64,000 nt of DNA from Lysobacter sp. (GTDB taxonomy: Bacteria > Pseudomonadota > Gammaproteobacteria > Xanthomonadales > Xanthomonadaceae). The notes below the pieces were generated by a model, which was given only the letters and a program-made list of their open reading frames with translations, had not been told where the DNA came from and ran no database searches. The DNA lies in contig JAHCAU010000006.1 in the NCBI GenBank assembly GCA_019634715.1, forward strand, positions 1 through 64,000, written 5' to 3'. Position numbers and translations under genes: made by a program. Shown here piece after piece: positions 37,426-47,701 of the stretch (positions within the stretch are counted from its first letter, which is position 1; the number at the start of each line of letters is the position of its first letter).

Positions 37426-38829
37426 ATGAGCCAGACCAAGACCTTCCTCCTCCCCGACCTCGGCGAAGGCCTGCCGGACGCCACCATCGTCGAGTGGTTC
37501 GTGAAACCGGGCGACGTGATCAAGCTCGACGCGCCCCTGGTGTCGATGGAAACCGCGAAGGCTGTGGTCGAGGTACCGTCGCCGGTGTCGGGCAAGGTGC
37601 TGAAGCTGGCCGGCGCCGCGGGCGACGTGATCGTCACCGGCACGATGCTCGCCGAATTCGAGATCGATCCGTCGATGCCGCAGCGCGCCGAGGGCCAGGA
37701 CACCGGCCACCACCATGGCGCCGCGCACACCGGCGACCGCGCACCCGGCACGGCGAACAAGGTCGTCGCCTCGGACGAAGGCGGCGCCATCGGCAACGCC
37801 GGCGAACCCGCGCCGAAAGGCGAGCCGCGCGACGACGCCGGCACCGTCGTCGGTGCGATGCAGTCATCCGACGCGGTACGCACCGAAGCCGCGGTCGCGG
37901 TCGGCGGCGTGAAGGCGATGCCGGCGGTGCGGGCGATGGCGCGCAAGCTCGGCGTCGACATCGCCCGCGTCCGCGCCACCGGCGCCGACGGCGTGGTGAC
38001 GATGGACGACGTGAAGCGTGCCGCCGCCGATGGTTCGGCCAAGCCCGGCGCGTCCGCACCGGCACCGCGCGCCGCTGCGGCGCCTGTCGCTGCGACGGCC
38101 GCCGCGGCTGCGCCTGCTGCAGCCGCGCAGCGCACCCAGCTCTCCGCCAGCGGCAAGCCGATGCGCACCCAGCCGCCGTCGGTCACCGTCACCGGCCAGC
38201 CGGAGCAGCTCAAGGGCGTGCGCCGCAACATGGCCCGGGTGATGGCCGACGCGCACAGCAAGGTCGTGCCGACCACGCTCAGCGATGACGCCGACATCCA
38301 CGCCTGGGCACAGGGCAACGATGTCACCGTGCGCCTGATCCGCGCGATCTGCGTCGCCGCCAAGACGGTGCCCGCGCTCAATGCCTGGTTCGACGGCGAC
38401 AAGCTCGTGCGCACCCTGCATCCGCAGGTCGACATCGGCATCGCGGTCGACACCGACGATGGCCTGTTCGTGCCCGCGCTGCGCAACGCCGACGTGCTCG
38501 ACGCCAACGGCGTGCGCCAGGGCATCAACCGCCTGCGCGCCCAAGTCGAGGACCGCAGCATCCCCGCGAGCGAGCTCACCGGCTACACGATCTCGCTGTC
38601 GAACTTCGGCATGTTCGCCGGCCGCTACGCCACCCCGGTGGTCGTGCCGCCCTGCGTCGCCATCGTCGCCGCCGGCCGTGCCCGCCACCAGATCACGCCC
38701 GTGATCGGCGGCTTCGAATCGCACAAGGTCATCCCGCTGTCGGTCACCTTCGACCATCGCGCCTGCACCGGCGGCGAAGCCGCGCGCTTCCTCCGCGCGA
38801 TGCTGGATGATCTGGCGCTGCAGAACTGA
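37426..38829 (+). CDS. 2-oxoacid dehydrogenase E2 (lipoyl acyltransferase)
   Basis: A 467-residue core enzyme of the complex. A single lipoyl domain (1-80) carries the lipoylated lysine 45 in VSMETAKAVVEV. An alanine/glycine linker follows, then the peripheral-subunit-binding domain at about 162-198 (AMPAVRAMARKLGVDIARV). A second alanine-rich linker leads to the catalytic domain (about 260-467). It has SLSNFGMFAGRYATPVVVPP and the active-site TFDHRACTGGEAARF (DHRxxxG). It transfers the acyl group from E1 to CoA. E3 is not in the window. The catalytic part is closest in style to branched-chain or pyruvate E2. Confidence 0.93.
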   Translation: MSQTKTFLLPDLGEGLPDATIVEWFVKPGDVIKLDAPLVSMETAKAVVEVPSPVSGKVLKLAGAAGDVIVTGTMLAEFEIDPSMPQRAEGQDTGHHHGAAHTGDRAPGTANKVVASDEGGAIGNAGEPAPKGEPRDDAGTVVGAMQSSDAVRTEAAVAVGGVKAMPAVRAMARKLGVDIARVRATGADGVVTMDDVKRAAADGSAKPGASAPAPRAAAAPVAATAAAAAPAAAAQRTQLSASGKPMRTQPPSVTVTGQPEQLKGVRRNMARVMADAHSKVVPTTLSDDADIHAWAQGNDVTVRLIRAICVAAKTVPALNAWFDGDKLVRTLHPQVDIGIAVDTDDGLFVPALRNADVLDANGVRQGINRLRAQVEDRSIPASELTGYTISLSNFGMFAGRYATPVVVPPCVAIVAAGRARHQITPVIGGFESHKVIPLSVTFDHRACTGGEAARFLRAMLDDLALQN

Positions 38830-38891
38830 TGCAGGGTGGATGAGAAGCGATGCAGAGCGGGCCTCGGCCCGCCTCTGCAGCAGCGGTTTTT

Positions 38892-38971
38892 CGTAGGAGG
38901 GCCTTCAGGCCCGAGCTTTTCGCATGGGCAATGATGATCCATGAAGAGCTCGGGCCTGAAGGCCCTCCTAC
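38892..38971. repeat. Palindromic repeat, gtaggagggcctt family
   Basis: Two perfect 25-base arms (38892-38916 and 38947-38971, gtaggagggccttcagg outer part) with a 30-base spacer. It lies between E2 and the convergent rhodanese gene. The outer gtagga end matches the start of the 8258 and 46359 repeats, which suggests related insertion sequences or hairpins. Confidence 0.9.
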
Positions 38972-39049
38972 ACGTGCGTCCGGCAACAGGGCAGCGGATC
39001 TTCGAACCGCTCTACAAGGTCGATGGCATCAGCGTCGACGCCGGTTCGC

Positions 39050-39370
39050 TCAATACCTCGGCACCGCCGGATCGACCTCAAGGCTCCACGCATCGATCCC
39101 GCCGACGACGTTGTAGAGGTCGCTGAAGCCCTGCTGGGCGAAGTACATCGCGGCCTGGGCGCTGCGGCCGCCGTGGTGGCAGAGGAAGGCCAGCGGTGCG
39201 TCCCTGGGCAGGGCGAGCAGACGCTCGAGGCCGCCATCCTCCAGGCCCTGGAACGGCGCCGCCACGGCGGCGATGTCGCGTTCGGCGGGCGGGCGCACGT
39301 CGACCAGGGTGACGCTGCCGTCGCGGGCACGGGCGTCGGCGTCGGCGACGGACAGGTTGCAGAAGGCCAT
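39050..39370 (-). CDS. Rhodanese-domain protein
   Basis: A single rhodanese domain of 106 residues, normal for the GlpE type. It shows SVTLVDVRPPAERDIAAV and the active-site loop FLCHHGGRSAQAAMYF, where the cysteine carries the persulfide. A CHHGGRS loop occurs in rhodaneses from several gammaproteobacteria and shifts substrate preference, so the sulfur donor is uncertain. The end reads NVVGGIDAWSLEVDP. RBS ggag lies 6 bases before the ATG. The gene is divergent from the deacetylase. Confidence 0.9.
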   Translation of the reverse strand: MAFCNLSVADADARARDGSVTLVDVRPPAERDIAAVAAPFQGLEDGGLERLLALPRDAPLAFLCHHGGRSAQAAMYFAQQGFSDLYNVVGGIDAWSLEVDPAVPRY

Positions 39371-39414
39371 GGTCGACTCCGGATGCGTTCGGCGGGGCGT
39401 GGCATCATGCCGCG

Positions 39415-40248
39415 ATGACCGACCGCTCCGCCAGTCCGCCTGCCACGCTCGACGACGCCATCGGGGAAGCGATCCATCGCGTACCGCGCAGGCCGCATGC
39501 CTGGATCGTGTTCCTCGCGCTGTCGCAGGCCGCCTTCCTGCTGATCTGGTGGCGCTGGGGCTGGACCGTCGGCCTGCCGGCGATGATCGCCAGCCATGCG
39601 CCGTTCTGGTGGGGCATCCTCTGGCCGCACTCGGCAGTGTACGGTCCGGTGCTCAACCGCCTGCCGGTCGACGACAGGCGCGTCTGGCTCACCATCGACG
39701 ACGGCCCATCGGACGACACCCTGCCGATTCTCGACGCACTGGACGCACACGACGCGAAGGCGACGTTCTTCCTGGTCGGCGAGCGCGCGGCGCAGCGGGC
39801 GGAACTGGTGCGCGAGATCCTGCGGCGCGGCCACGGCATCGGCAACCACAGCCATTCGCATCCGGCGCGCTGGTTCTGGGCGCTGGGTCCGTCGCGCATG
39901 CGCCGCGAGATCGCGGACACGCAGCGCATCCTGACCGAGATCGCGGGCACGCCGCCGCGCTGGTTCCGCGCCGTGGTCGGCATGAGCAATCCCTTCGTGC
40001 AGGCGCCGCTGAAGGCGCATGGCCTGGCGCGCGCGGCATGGAGCGCACGCGGCTTCGATGGCGTCGCCGCCGATCCCGATGCCGTGGTGTCGCGCATCGA
40101 ACGCAGTCTTTCGCCCGGCGCGATCGTGCTGCTGCACGAAGGCGCCGCGCACGGCGGCAACGTCGAGACGATCCGGCGGCTGTTGCAGCGGCTGGACGCG
40201 CTGGGCTATCGCACGACGCTGCCGCCCGATCCGGACCTCAGCAGATAA
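39415..40248 (+). CDS. Membrane-anchored polysaccharide deacetylase
   Basis: A 277-residue CE4 (NodB-fold) enzyme anchored by hydrophobic segments at about 28-70. Motif 1 is WLTIDDGPSD (D95-D96), motif 2 the metal-binding GNHSHSHP, and motif 3 is RWFRAVVGMSNP in place of RPPxG. The closing motif is GAIVLLHEG. NodB enzymes remove acetyl or formyl groups from cell-wall or surface sugars. The substrate here cannot be told. Confidence 0.88.
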   Translation: MTDRSASPPATLDDAIGEAIHRVPRRPHAWIVFLALSQAAFLLIWWRWGWTVGLPAMIASHAPFWWGILWPHSAVYGPVLNRLPVDDRRVWLTIDDGPSDDTLPILDALDAHDAKATFFLVGERAAQRAELVREILRRGHGIGNHSHSHPARWFWALGPSRMRREIADTQRILTEIAGTPPRWFRAVVGMSNPFVQAPLKAHGLARAAWSARGFDGVAADPDAVVSRIERSLSPGAIVLLHEGAAHGGNVETIRRLLQRLDALGYRTTLPPDPDLSR

Positions 40249-40295
40249 GGACCGCGCTCGACCGCAATCGCGTCACCGGCCAGGCCTGCATCCGC

Positions 40296-41249
40296 TCACG
40301 AGGGATCGGCAGTGGCAGCGGCGCCGTCGTCCGGGTTCGCGGACTGCTCCACCTCGCCTGGCTGCGCTTCGAACTGCTTCACTTCGGCCTCGGCCTCGGC
40401 CAGGCATGCGCAACGTTCGCGGAATTCACCCAATCGTTCATGGCGATCCGGCACCAGCGAGAAGCGGCGCATCACTTCCTCGCGAGCCTTCGCATACAGA
40501 CGCAGGTCCTGCTCGTTCAAGGCGAACACCTTGGCGTAGAGCGCATCGCCCCAGGCCTGCCGACACGCGGACGTGATCGCTTCGCTTCCCGATTCCACCA
40601 CGTGCGGCTCGGGCGCCGACACATTCTGCCGGACGTACGCCATCGACAACGACGGGAACATCGGCTTCAGGTAACGCTCGATCGCCACCATGCTGGCGTC
40701 GAACAAGTCGACGACACCCAGCGCGCAGACGCGCTCGACGACCGCGCAGGCCTCGTCGCGATCGGCAGCGCCTGGCGGGCGTGCATAGAAACCGCCATTG
40801 GCGATGAAATTGACCTGCACATCGTTGATCGCATGCGGCGCATGTTCGACCAGATGCGCGATGAATCCGGCTTCGTCGTACTGCAGCGCCAGCCCGCCCA
40901 GCCAGGTTTCCGGATCCTGCTTGCGCCCGTAGTGGTAAAGCGAACGGATGCGATCGAGCGGATGGCGGATGAAGCAGACATCGATGAAATGGATGCCTCG
41001 CATCGCCGGCTTCGGATAACGAAGATGGTGGCTGGTGACGGCCTGGATGGAGAGGTCGCTGCCTACGAGGGGCAGGACGTCGTCCGCCATGAGCTGCGCA
41101 TCGTCGTGCACGCCATGGAATTCGACGAATCCTTCGCCGAAGTTGCGCGAGAGCGCATAATCGATCGTACTGCCTGCATTCTTGAAAATGTGGTAATGCA
41201 GGATGACGAAGCGATCCTTCGCGGCCGGAACCTGAATCTGTCTGGGCAT
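40296..41249 (-). CDS. Sulfotransferase-family protein
   Basis: A 317-residue protein of the carbohydrate sulfotransferase (Sulfotransfer_2) type. The PAPS 5'-phosphosulfate loop is HYHIFKNAGSTIDY (P-loop-like) and the 3'-phosphate site is FIRHPLDRIRSLYHYG. These enzymes transfer sulfate from PAPS to surface sugars. The ATG at 41249 is preferred to an upstream GTG at 41324. No membrane anchor is seen. The C-terminal tail is acidic and low complexity. Confidence 0.85.
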   Translation of the reverse strand: MPRQIQVPAAKDRFVILHYHIFKNAGSTIDYALSRNFGEGFVEFHGVHDDAQLMADDVLPLVGSDLSIQAVTSHHLRYPKPAMRGIHFIDVCFIRHPLDRIRSLYHYGRKQDPETWLGGLALQYDEAGFIAHLVEHAPHAINDVQVNFIANGGFYARPPGAADRDEACAVVERVCALGVVDLFDASMVAIERYLKPMFPSLSMAYVRQNVSAPEPHVVESGSEAITSACRQAWGDALYAKVFALNEQDLRLYAKAREEVMRRFSLVPDRHERLGEFRERCACLAEAEAEVKQFEAQPGEVEQSANPDDGAAATADPS

Positions 41250-41436
41250 CTCTTGCAGCTTGTGTCGCAGTATCGGACGACACCATAACAGAATTCGCCA
41301 TGCTGCGTCCCGGCACGCGATCACGGCAAAAGCGCACGGAAAGCGCGATGCGCAGCAGGATCGACGCCTGGAAACCCGACACGTTCAGTCGGAGGACGAG
41401 ACGCGCCGCATGCGCGCCTCGCCTGCATGCCTTGGA

Positions 41437-43716
<2,280 letters not shown>

Positions 43717-43811
43717 TCGGGGTCTGGTGGGCCGTGCGCCGGCCGTGCACGTTGGGCCCCCGATTCTAGCCGCAAAGCACGACCGGAACCGTGCGGTGAC
43801 GGATGGTCGTC

Positions 43812-43879
43812 ATAGGGTGCGCCCCGGCGCACCGCCCGGGTGGCGCCGTCCCGAAAGCCGGTGCGCCGGGGCGCACCCT
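43812..43879. repeat. Palindromic repeat interrupted by IS110
   Basis: Left arm gggtgcgccccggcgcaccg (43815-43834) pairs perfectly with the right arm at 43859-43878. The outer two left bases at-ag continue as a pair only if the sequence after the IS is joined: 43879 (t) plus at at 45075-45076 completes the mirror of atag at 43812-43815. So the repeat was a longer palindrome, and the IS entered at the end of its right arm. Confidence 0.9.
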
Positions 43880-43904
43880 TGTACCTCGACGGCACCCGGT
43901 TGGG

Positions 43905-44065
43905 TATCGTTCCCGAGGACGCTCGGGGGGATGGGGTAGGCCGTGCGCACCCTCAGGCTTCGAGCCTGCAACATAGATTGGCCGCCCCATCCCGGCTTGC
44001 CCAACAGACCGAACGGTATCTGAGGCCGCGCACCGCGCTGAGCCTGCGTTGACAAGGTAGGTCCG
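43905..44065 (+). ncRNA. Putative IS110 bridge RNA
   Basis: Structure on the plus strand: a 5' hairpin cccgag / ctcggg (43912-43927, loop gacg). A 9-bp stem gggatgggg (43928-43936) with ccccatccc (43985-43993) encloses the target loop. In it, gcgcaccct (43945-43953) matches the left target, a hairpin caggct / agcctg follows (43954-43968), and atag (43973-43976) complements ctat at 45073-45076. The second loop is closed by gacc / ggtc. There acggtatct (44013-44021) matches the element's right end, and acaag (44052-44056) complements cttgt at 43878-43882. IS110 bridge RNAs are known to pair this way with target and donor. Exact 5' and 3' ends are inferred. Confidence 0.82.
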
Positions 44066-44100
44066 GGCTCGCGCGTCGCCCTTTCGATCAGGACAAGGCC

Positions 44101-45060
44101 ATGTTCACACTCGGAATCGATGTTGCCAAAGACATGCTGGATGCGGCGCTGTTCGATGGCGCCAAGTACAAGACCAAGACCTTCCGCAATACCCATGCAG
44201 GGATCCAGGGCCTGCTGGAATGGGTCAATCATCATCATGCTGGGCATTGCGCGGCCGGCCTGGAAGCTACCGGGAGCTACAGCGAAGCCGTCGCCTGCAC
44301 GCTGCATGATGCCGGCCATCCGGTCAGCGTGATCAATCCTGCCCAGATCGCGGCGTTCGTCCGCGCAGAGCTCGGGCGATCGAAGACCGACACGCTCGAT
44401 GCCAAGCGCATCGCTCGCTTCACGGCGCTCCACAGCCCGCCGCAGTGGTCACCTCCACCACAGGCTGTCCGCGTGCTGCAGGCGCTGGTCCGGCGCTTGG
44501 ACAGCCTGCTTGATCTGCAGCAGCAGGAGAACAATCGGCTGCATACCGCGCACCCCAGCGTCCAGGACTCGATCCGGGCCGTCATCGATGCACTGCAGGT
44601 GCAAATCGACGACCTGCGCCAACGCATCCGCGACCATGTCGATCAGGATCCCGAACTGCGCCAGCGGCGCGACCTGCTCGAATCGATACCGGGCATCGCC
44701 GAGCGGACCAGTGCAGTGCTCTTGTCGCATGTGCACATTCTCGATCGCTGTCGCTCGGTGAAACAATGGGTTGCCTATGCAGGATTGGACTGCGCGATCG
44801 TCCAGTCCGGCAGCAGCGTCCAGCGCACCGGGCACATCAGCAAACGTGGCCCGGCCGCCTTGCGTGCGGCGCTGTACATGCCTGCGGTAGTGGCGATGCG
44901 GCACAACCCGGTGCTGTCCGTCTTCGCAGGGCGTCTGCGCACCGCCGGCAAACCTGGGCGAGTCACCATCTGTGCGGTCATGCGCAAACTGATGCATATC
45001 GTCTACGGGGTGCTCAGAAGCCGAAAACCCTTCAGCTCGACCCCGGTTGCAGCCATGTGA
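44101..45060 (+). CDS. IS110-family transposase (bridge recombinase)
   Basis: A 319-residue intact transposase. The N-terminal RuvC-like DEDD domain opens LGIDVAKDMLDAALFDG (first Asp), followed by LEATGSYSEAV (Glu) and SKTDTLDAKRIARF (Asp pair). A coiled helical region lies around 120-185. The C-terminal Tnp domain has LESIPGIAERTSAVLLS and RTGHISKRGPAALRAALYMPAV with the catalytic serine near residue 247. No frameshift or stop is present, so the element may be active. RBS agga lies 9 bases before the ATG. Confidence 0.96.
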   Translation: MFTLGIDVAKDMLDAALFDGAKYKTKTFRNTHAGIQGLLEWVNHHHAGHCAAGLEATGSYSEAVACTLHDAGHPVSVINPAQIAAFVRAELGRSKTDTLDAKRIARFTALHSPPQWSPPPQAVRVLQALVRRLDSLLDLQQQENNRLHTAHPSVQDSIRAVIDALQVQIDDLRQRIRDHVDQDPELRQRRDLLESIPGIAERTSAVLLSHVHILDRCRSVKQWVAYAGLDCAIVQSGSSVQRTGHISKRGPAALRAALYMPAVVAMRHNPVLSVFAGRLRTAGKPGRVTICAVMRKLMHIVYGVLRSRKPFSSTPVAAM

Positions 45061-45072
45061 GCAAGACGGTAT

Positions 45073-46338
45073 CTATACCCCCAGCCCCAGCACCAGGTCG
45101 TCGGCCTCGACGCGGTCGAGGCGGATCTTGTTGGCGAACAGCGAGAACGCGAGCATCCCCGCCAGGCCGTTGGCGCGCTGCATCCAGGGCGGCACGTAGC
45201 GCGGCTGCGCGATCACGCCGCTGTCGAACATCGGCTGCAGCGCGAACACGTCCTCCAGCGCCAGCTTGCCGGCGAACAGCTGCCGCGCCACCGCCAGCTT
45301 GCGATGACGCAGGCACCAGCGGAAGAAGGTGTGCACGCTGAGCAGGCCGTGCAGGTACACGGTGTCCTTGGTGAAGGCCGCGCCGCCGCCCAGCGGGGCG
45401 CCGCGGAACACGCGCTGCGCCGAGGCGAAGCTGTCTTCGGGGCTCTGTCCTGCATCGAGGAAGAAGCGGAACACCTGCACGAAATCGGCGCCGCCGATGG
45501 CCATGTCGATGGCGACGATGCGCAGGCTGATGCGCTTCATGCGCTCGATGTCCATCGAACCGGAAATGAGTTCGGCGAAGGTGGCCAGCCCTTCCTGCGT
45601 CGCCGTGGTGCGCGGCGCGCTGCGCGCCATCGACTGCAGGTGCGGCTGTTCGCGGCCGTTGATGCCGGTCAGCGTGTGCACGAAGGCCTCGTGCACGAGC
45701 AGCTGGTGGCGGTCGTATTCGCTGAAGCCGGTGTTGGTGCGCACGCGGATGCGGGTCGGGCTGGCCGCGGCCTTGGCGATCAGCGCCGGGTCCAGCTCGA
45801 CCTTGACCCTGTGGTCGGTGAAGAAGGCGTCGATCTCGGCCTGCAGTTCGTCGCGCACGGTCTCGGCGGCGAGCACCGCGTCCGGTTCGATGATGCGCAG
45901 CTCCTGGTCCATGTCGTCGGCCAGGGTGACGAAGTGCTGCGCGGCTTCGAGGTTGGTCGGGCCGTCGCCGGGCAGCAGTTCCACGGGGCGGCCGTAGAGT
46001 CGCGTCGAGTAGGCGGTGATCCGGAAGCTGCCGGCGGCGTCGAGCAGGCGGGTGGCGATGCGCCAGCTGTCGGCGGTCCGGATCAGGTACTGGCCCAGCG
46101 GATGATCGGGGTCGGCGGCCGCCGTCACCGCGTCCAGCTCGGCGCGCACCTCGGCGTAGTCGTGCGTCGGGTAGGTAATGTCGGGCAGGTGGATGCGGCC
46201 GATCTTCCACGCAGCCAGAAAGGTCTCCTGCGCGCTCGCCGGCCAGCTGAGGGTGGCGAGCAGGCGAATGCCGCGCACCGCCGAGGCCAGGCGCGCATCG
46301 AGCGCAACGTGGTGGGCGATGTCGCGGGGCACGCTCAT
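45073..46338 (-). CDS. QEGLA-motif protein (DUF1704), peptidase-like
   Basis: A 421-residue protein of the family annotated as flavohaemoglobin expression-modulating QEGLA-motif protein. The HxxxxH and QEGLA motifs resemble a gluzincin: LLVHEAFVHTLTG supplies HEAFVH and TATQEGLATFAELISGS supplies the downstream glutamate. It is probably a cytosolic metallopeptidase or a relic. The stop codon lies at the right end of the IS110 element; its first base is target DNA and the other two are the CT core. Because the core is also part of the target, the C-terminus is not altered by the insertion. Confidence 0.85.
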   Translation of the reverse strand: MSVPRDIAHHVALDARLASAVRGIRLLATLSWPASAQETFLAAWKIGRIHLPDITYPTHDYAEVRAELDAVTAAADPDHPLGQYLIRTADSWRIATRLLDAAGSFRITAYSTRLYGRPVELLPGDGPTNLEAAQHFVTLADDMDQELRIIEPDAVLAAETVRDELQAEIDAFFTDHRVKVELDPALIAKAAASPTRIRVRTNTGFSEYDRHQLLVHEAFVHTLTGINGREQPHLQSMARSAPRTTATQEGLATFAELISGSMDIERMKRISLRIVAIDMAIGGADFVQVFRFFLDAGQSPEDSFASAQRVFRGAPLGGGAAFTKDTVYLHGLLSVHTFFRWCLRHRKLAVARQLFAGKLALEDVFALQPMFDSGVIAQPRYVPPWMQRANGLAGMLAFSLFANKIRLDRVEADDLVLGLGV

Positions 46339-46358
46339 CGCAACTGCACCGATTTTTC

Positions 46359-46430
46359 GTAGGAGCGACGCAAGTCGCGACCGAAGCGGATGACGATGCT
46401 TCCGACAGTCGCGACTTGCGTCGCTCCTAC
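46359..46430. repeat. Palindromic repeat, gtaggagcgacgc family, copy 2
   Basis: Perfect 23-base arms (46359-46381, 46408-46430) with a 26-base spacer. Same family as 8258-8319: the first 13 bases are identical and the middle differs at one base (caagtcgcgac versus cgagtcgcgac). It separates the QEGLA and rsgA genes. Confidence 0.92.
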
Positions 46431-46443
46431 AAAAGCCATGGCC

Positions 46444-47574
46444 TCAACGCTTCCCATACTTGTCTTCCAGGCGCTTGTTCAGCGCCTTGCCCTGCACGCG
46501 GGCGTCGGACTTCTGCGCCAGCCGCGTCGCCAGCACGTTCGCGGCGCCGGCGACCTCGTCGCGCAGTTTCAGGTAGTTGGCGAAGCGGGCGCGATCGAGC
46601 GTGCCGGCGTCGATCGCGGCGCGGATCGCGCAGCCCGGTTCCTTCGCATGCCGGCAGTCGCGGAATTTGCAGTCGCCGGCCAGCGCTTCGATATCGGCGA
46701 AACCGCCGTCGGCCAGGTCTTCCTCGCCGGTCGGCTTGAGTTCGCGCATCCCGGGCGTGTCGATCAGGCAGGCGCCCGAGGGCAGCGGGATCAGCGTGCG
46801 GTAGGTCGTGGTGTGGCGGCCGCGCGCATCGCTCTCGCGCACCTCGCCGGTCTTCATCTTCTCGGTGCCCAGCAGGGTGTTGGTCAGCGTGGACTTGCCC
46901 GCGCCCGACGAACCCACCAGCACCACCGTGCGCCCCGGACCCAGCCAGGGATCGAGCGCGGCGACGCTGTCGCGGTCCTTGGCGTTCACGGCGACGGCAA
47001 CGATGCCCTGCGCCGCCAGTTCGGCCAGCGCGGCCAGCGAGGCCTCGGCGTCGCTGCCGTCCTTGTCGGCCTTGGTGAGCACCACCACCGGCTCGGCGCC
47101 GCCGCCGCGCACCAGCAGCAGGTAGCGCTCGATCCGGCGCGGGTTGAAGTCGGCGTCCAGGCCGCAGACCACGAACACCGTGTCGATGTTCGCGGCGATC
47201 ATCTGCTGCTGGTAGTGCTCGCCGGCGGCGGCGCGCTTGATCGTGCTCCGCCGCGGCAGCAGGGCCGCGATCTGCGGGCGCGGACTCGCCTCGCGGATCA
47301 GCACCCAGTCGCCGACGGCGGCACGGTCCTGGGCCGGGAAGCGGCGGCGCATCCATTCCGGCGGCGACTCCACCGTCAGCGCCTGGCCTGCGGCCTCGGC
47401 GACCACATACCCGGTGCGGTGCTGTTCGATCACCCGCGCCGGTCGCGCATCGGGATGGGCGTCGATCAGCGCGGCCCAGGCCGGGTCGTCGACATCGCCG
47501 GCCGCCATGCCGGGCCAGGGCCAGCCGATCGCCGCCAGGACGGCGACGGACGGTGCGGATGCGACGGAACTCAA
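46444..47574 (-). CDS. rsgA: Ribosome small-subunit GTPase RsgA
   Basis: Circularly permuted GTPase that matures and checks the 30S subunit. The 376-residue protein has an OB-fold first (RAAVGDWVLIREASP). Permuted G motifs follow: TKADKDG (G4), then VVLVGSSGAGKSTLTN (G1) and LIDTPGMREL (G3). A C-terminal zinc knuckle CKFRDCRHAKEPGC completes the set. The start is uncertain: the TTG at 47574 places IGWPWPG near the N-terminus, as in relatives, though no ribosome site is clear. The frame is open to 47733 over the divergent gene. Confidence 0.92.
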   Translation of the reverse strand: MSSVASAPSVAVLAAIGWPWPGMAAGDVDDPAWAALIDAHPDARPARVIEQHRTGYVVAEAAGQALTVESPPEWMRRRFPAQDRAAVGDWVLIREASPRPQIAALLPRRSTIKRAAAGEHYQQQMIAANIDTVFVVCGLDADFNPRRIERYLLLVRGGGAEPVVVLTKADKDGSDAEASLAALAELAAQGIVAVAVNAKDRDSVAALDPWLGPGRTVVLVGSSGAGKSTLTNTLLGTEKMKTGEVRESDARGRHTTTYRTLIPLPSGACLIDTPGMRELKPTGEEDLADGGFADIEALAGDCKFRDCRHAKEPGCAIRAAIDAGTLDRARFANYLKLRDEVAGAANVLATRLAQKSDARVQGKALNKRLEDKYGKR

Positions 47575-47701
47575 GCGGGTCGGGGGATGGCGTGCATGCG
47601 GCGATTCTAGCGGGCGTTCCCGGCCGCGTCCCGGCACGGCAGGCCGATTTCCGCTAGGCTGGCGGCTTCTTTTGTCCCCCCACCCCGACCCCGTCGCCCC
47701 G

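Larger units (their letters stand above)
43880..45072 (+). mobile_element. IS110-family insertion sequence, complete
   Basis: An element of 1193 bases flanked by a CT dinucleotide on both sides (43878-43879 and 45073-45074), with no terminal inverted repeats. The left noncoding end (about 220 bases) carries a structured RNA, the transposase follows, and only 12 bases lie between its stop and the right end. Boundaries come from guide matches: gcgcaccct in the RNA (43945-43953) equals the left flank 43871-43879. The sequence acggtatct in the RNA (44013-44021) equals the right end 45066-45074. Both end in the CT core. Rejoining the flanks restores the palindromic repeat. Confidence 0.9.

Noticed and set aside
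45073..45075. Truncation of the QEGLA gene by the IS
   Set aside because: The stop codon consists of target base plus the CT core shared by target and donor, so it existed before insertion.
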